From: Bacteroidetes bacterium QH_1_64_81
Lineage (GTDB): Bacteria > Bacteroidota > Rhodothermia > Rhodothermales > Salinibacteraceae
Reading direction: 5' to 3'
DNA length: 10,422 bases
Assembly (NCBI GenBank): GCA_003022655.1
Contig: PXSX01000202.1
Span: 1,135 to 11,556 of the forward strand
The notes under the pieces were generated by a model. The model was not told the origin of the DNA. It saw only the letters and a list, made by a program, of their open reading frames with translations, and made no database searches. The position numbers and the translations under genes were made by a program. Below, piece after piece: positions 1 to 7,070 of the stretch (positions within the stretch are counted from its first letter, which is position 1; the number at the start of each line of letters is the position of its first letter).

Positions 1-1
1 C

Positions 2-535
2 ATGATCTCGGACACCAGAGTGGACCGGTACTACTACATTTTCGACAGTTGCGAGCACCGTGCCCTGGTGCTGGATCGTGCAACGGGGGAGGAGCAGAGG
101 GCCGAGGCCGATCCCCGCACCTCGCTGATCGGTCACGTGCGGACGAAGCGATCGCCTGCCCTCCAGCGTCGGTTCGCGCAGTGGTGCGCTCGGCAGGTCG
201 ACCCCGGTGCGGCCCCGTCACACACCGCCGCGGGGCGCCTCTGGGCGGCGACCCAGCGCGACAACCCGGCCGCCTGGAAGCGCGTGCGGCGCGAAACCAG
301 CGACAGCGTGATGCTCGCCGTGGCTCTCGGCCTTCCGCGGGGACGGCCCGAGGCGGCGCGACTTCTAACGCTTCAGGCCTGCACTCATGCCGACGCCGAG
401 CAGGCCGCGCTCGACGCCGCCCACATGAGCGAGCGGTGGGCCGAGTTCTCTGCCGAGTCCAATCCGGCGGCCGCCGCACGGGCCATGCGCACTGAGCACG
501 TCGACTGGCTCCTTGATCGGGTGCCTATCCCGTAA
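2..535 (+). CDS. Hypothetical protein, 177 aa, possibly 5'-partial
   Basis: I do not recognise this protein. The frame is open from the ATG at base 2 to a TAA at 533-535, but only one base precedes the ATG, so the true start may lie upstream. The product is soluble-looking, with no signal peptide and no membrane segment. The first 25 residues (VDRYYYIFDSCEHRALVLDR) contain a Tyr/Phe-rich patch that looks like beta structure. From about residue 75 it is rich in Ala, Arg and Glu and looks helical, with many Trp residues (RLWAATQ, AAWKRV, ERWAEF, VDWLLDR). Codon use resembles the neighbours and no opposing frame looks better. It converges on pcm, 130 bases away, with no strong terminator between. 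It is probably a real lineage-specific gene; I assign no function. Confidence 0.65.
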   Translation: MISDTRVDRYYYIFDSCEHRALVLDRATGEEQRAEADPRTSLIGHVRTKRSPALQRRFAQWCARQVDPGAAPSHTAAGRLWAATQRDNPAAWKRVRRETSDSVMLAVALGLPRGRPEAARLLTLQACTHADAEQAALDAAHMSERWAEFSAESNPAAAARAMRTEHVDWLLDRVPIP

Positions 536-665
536 ATTCACGGGACCACATCAGTTCCTCCCCCCGCGCGCTCTGTGCGGCTTGTATGCGTTTCGTTACC
601 ATTGTGCTCGACCGGAACGGGACGAGACGCCGATTTTCAGAAACGGCCGCCCCTCCACGATTCGT

Positions 666-1361
666 CTACTCGTCGTCTTCACTCACCAACGGCACGAAGC
701 GGAACGAGTGGAATTCCTCCCGCTCGTAGTCGTGCGGCCCCGATCCGGTGCGGGTGATGCGTGTCATCGTTTGTCCCCCACTGCCGCCGATTGGGATGAC
801 GAGGATGCCTCCCTCACGCGCCTTTCCTTCCGACGGCTCCCGGAGCTGGCGCAGGAGCGGATCGGGGGCCTCGGGGGCGGCGGCGGTCACCACGATGCCG
901 TCGTACGGCGCGAAGGCGGGCCACCCCCTGGTGCCGTCTCCGTGTCGCATCCGCACGTCGTAGCCGAGGTCGTCGAGGAGGCGCCGGGCGCGGGCGAGCA
1001 GGTCCTCGTGCCGCTCAATGGAGAAAACGCGGGCGTCGAGCTCGCAGAGCACGGCGGCCTGGTAGCCGCTGCCGGTGCCCACCTCTAGGATTCGGTCGTC
1101 CGGCTGCACCCCTAGCAAGGAGGTCTGGTACGCCACGGTGAAGGGCTGCGAGATGGTCTGGTTGAGCCCGATGGGCAGGGCCGCGTCGGCGTACGCCCGA
1201 TCGCGCAGGGCCGGGTCCACGAACGCGTGGCGGGGCACCGCGCCGATGGCCGACAGCACCCGTTCGTCGTGAATTCCCCGGGAGCGAAGCGTTTCGACGA
1301 GTTGCTCGCGACGCCGACGGTGCTGCCGCTCGTTGCCGTCGCCGGGGGACGAAGAAGTCAT
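666..1361 (-). CDS. pcm: Protein-L-isoaspartate O-methyltransferase, 231 aa
   Basis: This cytoplasmic repair enzyme uses S-adenosylmethionine to methylate isoaspartyl residues in aged proteins, starting their return to normal aspartyl linkage. The family signatures appear in order: VLSAIGAVPRHAFV at residues 35-48, the substrate-side QTISQPFTVA at 68-77, the SAM-binding ILEVGTGSGYQAA at 91-103, GDGTRGW at 141-147, and a C-terminal FHSFRFVPLV. Its length is close to the usual 210-230 residues. I chose the ATG at 1361-1359 because it starts just before the family N-terminal helix. The frame stays open upstream to 1658, but that extension is Pro/Arg-rich, matches nothing and would overlap cdaA. 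The start lies 41 bases after the cdaA stop, so it is probably the last gene of a folP-cdaA-pcm transcript. Recognition is confident. Confidence 0.95.
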   Translation of the reverse strand: MTSSSPGDGNERQHRRRREQLVETLRSRGIHDERVLSAIGAVPRHAFVDPALRDRAYADAALPIGLNQTISQPFTVAYQTSLLGVQPDDRILEVGTGSGYQAAVLCELDARVFSIERHEDLLARARRLLDDLGYDVRMRHGDGTRGWPAFAPYDGIVVTAAAPEAPDPLLRQLREPSEGKAREGGILVIPIGGSGGQTMTRITRTGSGPHDYEREEFHSFRFVPLVSEDDE

Positions 1362-1402
1362 GGGAAAAGCGGGCGGATCCGGGAGGGTGATTGCGCCGGG
1401 GG

Positions 1403-2203
1403 TCAGGCCGTGGCAGGCGCGGTGGCGCTCGCCTGTGTGGTGGACTGTCCCGTAAGGGCACTGGTAAGGTACGTACGCAACTCTTCGGGGGTGATGTTGG
1501 AGATGAGGGCCCCATCCCGGGAGACGCTGATATCCCCGGTTTCTTCCGAGACGACCACCACGAACGCGTCGGTCTGCTCGGTAAGGCCCACGGCGGCGCG
1601 GTGACGGAGGCCCAGCTGCGGGCTGAGCTTCATGCTCGTGGAAACGGGAAGAATACACCGGGCCGCCTCGATGCGGCCGTTATTGATGATGACGGCCCCA
1701 TCGTGGAGGGGATTTTGCCCATAGAAAATCGTCATCAGTAGGTCTTGAGACACCTCCGCCTCCAGGAGCTTACCGGTCTCGACGTAGCTCCGGAGGCCTG
1801 TGCCGCGCTGGAAGGCGATGAGGACCCCGATCTGCCGCTCGCTCATCTCGTCGACGGCCCCCACCGTCTCGTCGATGATGTGGCTCTGGTCGGTGGTGGT
1901 GACGAAGCGCCGGACGATGGGGTTTCTGCCCAGCAGGAGGAGTAGGCGCCGAATCTCGGGCTGAAAGATGATGATGACCGCCAGCACGAACACCTGATTA
2001 AAGTACCCGAACACGGTGGTCAGCACCGTCATGTCGGCCAGCTCAACGACGAACTGGACCAGGAAGAGGGCCCCGAGGCCAAGGGCGATCTGCACGGCGA
2101 TGGTCCCGCGCATCAATCGGTACAACTGGTACAGGATGTAGGCGACGAGGAGGATTTCGAACGCGTCGCCGATCCCGAAGTCGATAATCTCGAACACCTT
2201 CAC
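1403..2203 (-). CDS. cdaA: Diadenylate cyclase CdaA, 266 aa
   Basis: This membrane enzyme condenses two ATP into cyclic di-AMP, a second messenger that in other bacteria controls potassium and osmolyte uptake and cell-wall homeostasis. The N-terminus holds three hydrophobic segments, at roughly residues 12-30, 35-57 and 64-82, as in CdaA. The DAC (DisA_N) domain follows, with the DGA motif at 168-170 (in GQNPLHDGAVII) and the RHR motif at 200-202 (in GLRHRAAVGLTE). The residue before RHR is Leu199, where Firmicute CdaA proteins usually have Thr. The Ala/Thr-rich C-terminal 15 residues look disordered. The start is GTG at 2203-2201, with no clear Shine-Dalgarno sequence, and the stop is TGA. 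It lies about 70 bases after folP; folP next to cdaA is a known arrangement in Bacteroidota. The CdaR regulator usual in Firmicutes is not adjacent. Confidence 0.95.
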   Translation of the reverse strand: MKVFEIIDFGIGDAFEILLVAYILYQLYRLMRGTIAVQIALGLGALFLVQFVVELADMTVLTTVFGYFNQVFVLAVIIIFQPEIRRLLLLLGRNPIVRRFVTTTDQSHIIDETVGAVDEMSERQIGVLIAFQRGTGLRSYVETGKLLEAEVSQDLLMTIFYGQNPLHDGAVIINNGRIEAARCILPVSTSMKLSPQLGLRHRAAVGLTEQTDAFVVVVSEETGDISVSRDGALISNITPEELRTYLTSALTGQSTTQASATAPATA

Positions 2204-2272
2204 GGGAAAAGAGGACCCGAATACAAGAAGAGAAGCAGGGGACGTGCCGCCCCGACCACGGACACGGGGTCG

Positions 2273-3199
2273 CTACGGTTGGCGAAGCGTGGTGCCGAGT
2301 ACCTTCAGCATTTTGACGGTCGGAGCGACGTCGTGAGTGCGCACGATCGTAGCGCCCCGCATGACAGCCACGGCCGTGGGCCCAAGCGAGCCATGGAGCC
2401 GATCACCGACCGGCGCGGGATCCTCGGGCGTGCCGAGGGTGGCGCCGATTGTGCTCTTGCGGGAGACCCCCACCAGCACCGGACGGTTGAGGGTCAGCAG
2501 TTCGTCCACCTCATTGATAAGCCGGAGGTTGTCCTCATTCGATTTGCCGAAGCCGAAGCCGGGATCAATGACGATCTGTTCCACTCCCGCCTGCGCCGCC
2601 GTCTCCACCGACTGGGCGAGGGCGTCGCGCACCTGGGCGGTCACGTCGTCGTAGTCGCGGGGCCGCGTCAGGTCCCCCGGCTCGCCCGCCGAGTGCATCA
2701 CCACCAGGGGCGCGTCCGCCTCGGCGGCCACCTCGGCCATCTCCGGCTGGTGACGCAGGCCGGTCACGTCGTTCACGATGTCGGCCCCCGCGGTGAGGGC
2801 CGCCCATGCCACGTCGGGCTTGTACGTGTCGATCGACAGAAGCGCCTCGGGGAACCGGTCCGAGAGGGCCTCGATGACGGGCACGACGCGGTCGCGCTCC
2901 TCCGCTTCGGTCACCGGATCGGCGCCGGGCCGGGTCGACTCGCCGCCCACGTCAATGATCGACGCGCCCTCGCTCAGCATTTCGGCGGTCCGCGACACCG
3001 CTTCTTCGACGGTCACGTACTGCCCGCCGTCGGAAAAAGAGTCGGGCGTCACGTTCAGGATGCCCATCACGCGGGCGCCGTCTACCGCCGGACTGCCGGG
3101 TCGACAGTCGAGCGAGTGGGCCTGACCGCCAAGCACGAACCGGTCGGTCGGGAATGTCTCTGGGTCCAGCGAGGGGGACGAGCGGGACACGCGAGGCAT
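2273..3199 (-). CDS. folP: Dihydropteroate synthase, 308 aa
   Basis: This cytoplasmic folate-pathway enzyme joins p-aminobenzoate to 7,8-dihydropterin pyrophosphate and is the sulfonamide target. Both family signatures are present: MGILNVTPDSFSDGG at residues 45-59 and DVGGESTRPGA at 83-93. Further TIM-barrel landmarks are SIDTYKPDVA near 122-131, NDVTG at 143-147, DPGFGFGKS at 212-220, GVSRKS at 244-249 and the closing RTHDV at 287-291. The usual MHMxGxP strand reads MHSAGEP here. The start is ATG at 3199-3197. This already leaves about 40 residues before the core, more than most FolP proteins, so longer upstream readings (an ATG at 3292 is in frame) are unlikely. The gene heads a minus-strand run with cdaA and pcm and diverges from the GH3 gene. 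Recognition is confident; the exact start is slightly less so. Confidence 0.95.
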   Translation of the reverse strand: MPRVSRSSPSLDPETFPTDRFVLGGQAHSLDCRPGSPAVDGARVMGILNVTPDSFSDGGQYVTVEEAVSRTAEMLSEGASIIDVGGESTRPGADPVTEAEERDRVVPVIEALSDRFPEALLSIDTYKPDVAWAALTAGADIVNDVTGLRHQPEMAEVAAEADAPLVVMHSAGEPGDLTRPRDYDDVTAQVRDALAQSVETAAQAGVEQIVIDPGFGFGKSNEDNLRLINEVDELLTLNRPVLVGVSRKSTIGATLGTPEDPAPVGDRLHGSLGPTAVAVMRGATIVRTHDVAPTVKMLKVLGTTLRQP

Positions 3200-3389
3200 G
3201 ACACGAGAGAGGGGACGATTCCGAGAAATGAGAGGTCGGCGAACACTTGTTTGGGTAAGGTATACACAGACCGATGTCGGATTGAGATCCATGGGTTGTT
3301 TTTGTGGAAAAATTCTGACCCCTGTGCCCCCCGCCACCGCGAGGGGCGTCCCCGAAAGAGATTCCTCCGATTCGCTTTCCTAGTCCTCG
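3200..3389. promoter_or_regulatory. Divergent intergenic region between folP and the GH3 gene
   Basis: This 190-base gap separates two divergently transcribed genes and must hold promoters for both. It contains the most AT-rich stretch nearby: a TTGTTTG followed by a palindromic GTATAC at 3260-3265, and a TTGTTTTTGTGGAAAAATTC stretch starting at 3296. TATAC could serve as a -10 element on either strand. However, no well-spaced -35 element or Bacteroidota-type TTTG/TAnnTTTG pair is evident, so I do not place exact promoters. No Shine-Dalgarno sequence precedes the GH3 ATG. Confidence 0.4.
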
Positions 3390-4861
3390 ATGGACGAACT
3401 GGTACGGTCGGCCCTGCAGTGGATCGGTCCGCTCCGGCGGATTCGGGAGTTCAAGGCACATCCTGTTGCCACGCAGCGGTCGCTTTTGCGCCGCCTGCTC
3501 ACCCGCGCCGCCGACACTGAATGGGGACGGCGGTTCGGGTTTTCCGAGATCGCGGAGGCGTCGGACGTGGTGGCGACCTATCAGAACCGGGTGCCGCTTC
3601 ATCGCTACGGAGACATTGAGGCCGACGTCAAGCGGGTTCGGGAAGGCGCTGTGGACGTGATGTGGCCCGGTACCATCACCAATTTTGCCGTCTCCAGTGG
3701 CACTGTGTCCGACGGCAAGGTTATTCCCATCAGCGATGAGACCATCGAGCACAACCGATCATTCAGTGTCGGGGTCGGTGTCAACTACCTCAAAGAGAGC
3801 CTCGACCCGAGCTTCTTTGGCGGCAGCCACCTCACGCTTCCCGGTCGCGTCGAAGAAGACCCGAATCATCCCGGCACCAAAGCGGGCGAGATCAGCGGCA
3901 TCCTCGCCGAGAACGCGCCCGGCTTTTTCCGCACGCTCTACCAGGCCGTCCCGAACGAGGTCACCTTCCTCCCCAGCTGGGAGGGGCGCTCAACCTGTTC
4001 GACCTGCTCATCGACCTCCACAACGAGCGGAATAACGACACGGCCACGACCGTGGGAGAGGTGTGGCCGAACTTGCAAGTGCTCATTTCGGGCGGGGTGG
4101 CCCTCCGCTCGTACCGCGACCTGATTGAAGAGAAAATCGGCCACGACATCGACTTCATGGAGACCTACGGGGCCTCCGAGGGCTTCTTCTCGTTCCAGGA
4201 TGAGCTGGACGACCCGTCGATGCTGCTGCATCTCGACAACGGGGTCTTCTACGAGTTCGTGCCGCTCGACGAGCGCGGTGACGACGACCCGACCCGGCAC
4301 ACGATTGCGGACGTGGAGCCCGGGGTGCGCTACTCCCTGCACGTCACATCATGCAGCGGGCTCTGGGCCTACGAGGTGGGCGATGTCATCCGGTTCACGC
4401 AGACCGTCCCGCACAAGATTGTGGTGGCGGGCCGCACCAGCGACATGATCGACGAGTACGGGGAGGCCATCTACGGCGACGAGGTGCGGGCGGCCCTCAA
4501 GTCGGCCTGCGAGGCCACCGGCGCTCACGTAACAGATTACCACGTGGCCCCGCGACGGTCGACCAACGGCGAGCAGCCCGGCCACGAATGGCTCATTGAG
4601 TTCGAGCAGGCCCCGACCGACCTCGATGCCTTCGAGCAGGCGCTCGACGACCACCTGCAGGAGGTAAATCGCCACTACTGCATTCGACGAGAAGGGGACG
4701 CCCTGGACGGACCGCACGTGTCGGCCCTCCCAGAAGGCGCCTTCTACGACTGGCTGCAAGCCAGCAAGGATGAGATCAGCGGCCAGACCAAGGTGCCGCG
4801 CATGAGTGACAATCGGGATGTCGCCGATGGTGTGCTTGCCGTCGTCGAGCCAAGCCGCTAA
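3390..4861 (+). pseudogene. GH3-family acyl-adenylating enzyme, broken by a -1 frameshift
   Basis: GH3 proteins belong to the ANL superfamily: they activate a carboxylic acid as an acyl-AMP and often join it to an amino acid. Bacterial members are largely uncharacterised. The first part (ATG 3390) carries motif 1, SSGTVSDGK, at residues 102-110 and reads correctly to LPSWEG near residue 199. It then turns into Ser/Thr/Arg-rich nonsense and stops at 4122-4124. The reading resumes in another frame at 3986 with ALNLFDLLIDLHNER. It carries motif 2, YGASEGFF, and motif 3, AYEVGDVIRF, with GRTSDMIDEYGE following, and ends with TAA at 4859-4861. Restoring one G in the GGGG at 3983-3986 would give a single 490-residue protein, a normal length for bacterial GH3. 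The lesion may be real, a sequencing error, or a -1 slip on GGGG. Its substrate is unknown. Confidence 0.88.
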
Positions 4862-5003
4862 CCCCTGTGGAGACTGGCCGTGCTTTCCTGGAACAACCGC
4901 TTTTGCCGCTCGTGATGAGTCCGCGAACCATAAACCGGATCCCGTGTGGGGTCGCCCTCGAGCCCAATGCCTTGGATCTCGGTTTTGAGCGCATTTTTCC
5001 TGA

Positions 5004-5039
5004 CCGGCGTCCCGACCGCTGCTAGGGACCGGCCCTTTC
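5004..5039 (+). promoter_or_regulatory. Possible hairpin in the rpoD leader
   Basis: An inverted repeat, CCGGCGTCCC at 5004-5013 and GGGACCGG at 5025-5032, can form an 8-pair stem with a two-base bulge and an 11-base loop, followed by CCCTTTCG. It lies about 50 bases before the rpoD start. It could be a weak terminator for GH3 read-through, a leader structure, or chance in GC-rich DNA. The T-tract is too short to call an intrinsic terminator. The rest of the 4862-5084 gap shows no recognised promoter. Confidence 0.3.
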
Positions 5040-5084
5040 GACCACTCTCGCCATCGCTTATCACCCACAACCTGACAGGACCAC

Positions 5085-5924
5085 ATGCAAGTTTCTCGCG
5101 AACAACGGATGCTGGACCAGTACCTTCAGGAAATCGGGAAGATTGACCTTCTCGAACCGGAGGAGGAGGTCGAGCTGGCACGACGTATCGAGGACGGAGA
5201 CGAGGAGGCCCTCCACCAGCTCTGCCGTGCCAACCTGCGCTTCGTGGTGTCGGTCGCCAAGAAGTACCAGGGACAAGGCCTATCGCTGGCCGACCTGATC
5301 AACGAAGGCAACTACGGCCTCATCAAGGCGGCCAAGCGATTCGACGAGACGCGTGGATTCAAATTTATCTCCTACGCCGTCTGGTGGATTCGGCAGGCCA
5401 TCCTGCAGGCCCTCGCCGAGCAAAGTCGCGTGGTGCGGCTCCCCCTCAACCGCATCGGCACCATCTCGAAGATCCGCAAGGCCAGTGCCCGCCTCCAGCA
5501 GGATCTCGACCGCAAGCCCAACATCGAGGAGCTGGCCGAGGAGCTTGAGATCGATGTCCGGAAGGTGCGCGAGGCGATGAAGCACACCAGCCGCCACCTC
5601 TCGATGGACGCTCCCTTCAATGAGGAGGATGACAACAGCCTCCTCGACGTGCTGCCGGACGAGGAAAGCGACTCGCCCGACGAGGAGATGCTCTCCGAGT
5701 CGGTGAAGATTGACATCGAGCATGCCCTCAGCGCCCTGCACGACCGCGAGGCCGAAATCACGCGCCTCTACTTCGGCATCGGGCGGGAGCACCCGCTAAC
5801 ACTTGAGGAGATTGGCAAGCGGTTCGACCTCACGCGGGAGCGCGTCCGCCAGATCAAGGAAAAGGCCCTCCGGAAACTTCGTCAGCGTCACAGTCGACAA
5901 GACCTCCAGCCGCATACTGACTAG
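5085..5924 (+). CDS. rpoD: Primary sigma factor, RpoD/SigA family, 279 aa
   Basis: This RNA polymerase subunit directs core enzyme to housekeeping promoters. Region 1.2 is at residues 9-40 ([20 protein letters not shown]). Regions 2.1-2.4 span about 45-118, with [37 protein letters not shown] and [15 protein letters not shown]. Region 3 covers about 120-200, including RLPLNRIG and an acidic linker ([10 protein letters not shown]). Region 4.2 at about 235-266 has the helix-turn-helix [20 protein letters not shown]. Region 1.1 is absent, which with the short length matches the primary sigma of Bacteroidota rather than Proteobacterial RpoD. The ATG at 5085 gives an N-terminus a few residues shorter than typical Bacteroidota homologues, but no better in-frame start is apparent. 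It appears to be a single-gene unit ending at the terminator at 5969. Confidence 0.95.
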   Translation: MQVSREQRMLDQYLQEIGKIDLLEPEEEVELARRIEDGDEEALHQLCRANLRFVVSVAKKYQGQGLSLADLINEGNYGLIKAAKRFDETRGFKFISYAVWWIRQAILQALAEQSRVVRLPLNRIGTISKIRKASARLQQDLDRKPNIEELAEELEIDVRKVREAMKHTSRHLSMDAPFNEEDDNSLLDVLPDEESDSPDEEMLSESVKIDIEHALSALHDREAEITRLYFGIGREHPLTLEEIGKRFDLTRERVRQIKEKALRKLRQRHSRQDLQPHTD

Positions 5925-5968
5925 CACTGATACGACTTCTCTCCCTCCATTCTTGCGTGGAACGATTC

Positions 5969-5999
5969 GGGCGCGCTCCCTGCGGAGCGTGCCCGTTTT
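5969..5999 (+). terminator. Intrinsic terminator of rpoD
   Basis: An 11-base-pair stem forms between GGGCGCGCTCC (5969-5979) and GGAGCGTGCCC (5984-5994), with one G-U pair and a CTGC tetraloop, followed by GTTTTC. It starts 45 bases after the rpoD stop. Flanking AACGA (5961-5965) and TCGTT (5999-6003) are also complementary and could extend the stem beyond an internal loop. This is the clearest terminator in the window. Confidence 0.85.
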
Positions 6000-6104
6000 C
6001 GTTGCGTGGCACGCCTGAAAAACGTGTTGAGCCGTTCCGGCAGGTCAGCGGTGCAGAGGGTCCCCCACCACCAGCGGAACGAAGAATCCCGGCCCCAAGC
6101 GGCA

Positions 6105-6725
6105 ATGTCGTCTTCGTCGTCTCCCCCCCGCATCCTCCAGGCCACGGCCCGGAACCGTGTGATCGTGAGTTACGGGGTGGCCCCGGACCGGGTGGCCCCT
6201 CTCCTTCCGGACGGCCTCGTGCCGGCCCGGCACGACGGAACGGCGTACGTCAGTCTCGTCGGGGTCGAACTCACGAAGGTCCGCGTGCTCGGCCTCGTGG
6301 GCCCGGGCTTTCGGCGGGTTCCTGCGGTCGAGCTACGCGTCCATGCCCGGCCCGTCCAGGCGCCGTCGGGCGAGGACGGCACGTGGACGGTGCGTGCGCA
6401 CGTGCCGCGGTGGCTCGTGGCGTGGGGCGCCCGGTTCCTCTACGGGGAACAGGTAGAGGTGGCGTCAATGCAGCCGCTGCGGCGCGAGCAGGTCGACACC
6501 GTGGAGGTCACGTACCGTCTCGACTGGCAGGGCCGAGAGCAACGGATCCGCGTGCGGGGCGAGCGGACGTCCGTCATGCCAGCGTCCGACGCACGTGCCC
6601 ACACCCTCCTGCGCCCGACCTGGCGGTTCGGGACGACCCGGGGCGGCACCCTGCTTCGACGCCCGGCGCATGTCCTTCTGTCGCCCGGCACCCCCGTGAC
6701 GCTGCGATGGCGGGAGCAGATGTAA
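6105..6725 (+). CDS. DUF2071 family protein (YqjF-like), 206 aa, C-terminal part shortened
   Basis: DUF2071 (COG3361) proteins are cytoplasmic, related in fold to acetoacetate decarboxylase, and have no settled function. The family pattern is visible: RNRVIVSYGVAPDRVAPLLP near residues 16-35, GTAYVSLVGVELTKVRVLG near 45-63, AVELRVHARP near 73-82, and VPRWLVAWGARFLYGE near 101-116. After LRPTWRFGTTRGGTLLR the sequence goes straight to RRPAHVLLSPGTPVTLRW. From memory, homologues have roughly 35 more residues there, including a conserved HPxW segment. This looks like an in-frame deletion, since the closing strand is kept. I chose the ATG at 6105 because homology begins there; the frame is open from 6006, but that lies next to the rpoD terminator. 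No neighbour suggests a role. Confidence 0.75.
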   Translation: MSSSSSPPRILQATARNRVIVSYGVAPDRVAPLLPDGLVPARHDGTAYVSLVGVELTKVRVLGLVGPGFRRVPAVELRVHARPVQAPSGEDGTWTVRAHVPRWLVAWGARFLYGEQVEVASMQPLRREQVDTVEVTYRLDWQGREQRIRVRGERTSVMPASDARAHTLLRPTWRFGTTRGGTLLRRPAHVLLSPGTPVTLRWREQM

Positions 6726-7070
6726 TCGGCCACAGCGTTGCACTTTGCCCCCCGCACTCGTACACTCCGTGGGCGTGCACATGCGCGAATCGAGGGAGCC
6801 ATTCCGGGCTTGACTCGAAATCCTTCCGAGGACGAGCCGCCAAGCCGGGTGAAATTCCGCATCGGAGTATGGGCTAACTTGCTGTCAGGAATTTGTGGAA
6901 ACCCTGGAGGAGACAGACATTGAATTTTCCCGAACTGCATCCCGCCCACCACGACCGAATGCTGACTTGAGAACGATTTTGGGGAGGCTTCCCGCCGTGC
7001 GCTCCCTTGCACGTCGCGCTACGCCCTCCCGCCCCTCGCAGCCCCCTTCTTGTCTTTCTTCTTACCGTTC
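6726..7070. other. 345-base stretch without a recognised gene
   Basis: This gap separates the DUF2071 gene from the FadL-type gene and probably holds the promoter of the FadL-SGNH unit. Short open frames cross it, but none has coding character. The sequence is less GC-rich around 6850-6970. TTGACT at 6810-6815 resembles a -35 element but has no partner at the right distance. No terminator, tRNA or riboswitch pattern was recognised. The last 30 bases before the FadL ATG are pyrimidine-rich, with no Shine-Dalgarno sequence. Confidence 0.5.

Noticed and set aside
629..647. Possible terminator between the convergent first gene and pcm
   Set aside because: Only GCCG/CGGC plus a few A-T pairs with a mismatch, and no T-tract on either strand.
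1362..1658. N-terminal extension of pcm to an upstream in-frame start
   Set aside because: It would overlap the conserved C-terminal part of cdaA, is Pro/Arg-rich and matches nothing in the methyltransferase family.
3248..3266. TTGTTT and TATACA as a sigma-70 promoter for GH3
   Set aside because: The elements are only 7 bases apart, far too close for a -35/-10 pair.
2279..3520. Long plus-strand open frame antisense to folP
   Set aside because: It is a His/Arg/Gly-rich mirror of the folP codons, while folP on the other strand has every family motif.
4349..5086. Minus-strand open frame over the end of GH3 and the rpoD leader
   Set aside because: It is antisense to conserved GH3 motifs and has no recognisable domain.
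5957..6877. Long plus-strand open frame over the DUF2071 gene
   Set aside because: Pro/Arg/Gly-rich translation typical of an alternative frame in GC-rich DNA. It also runs through the rpoD terminator.
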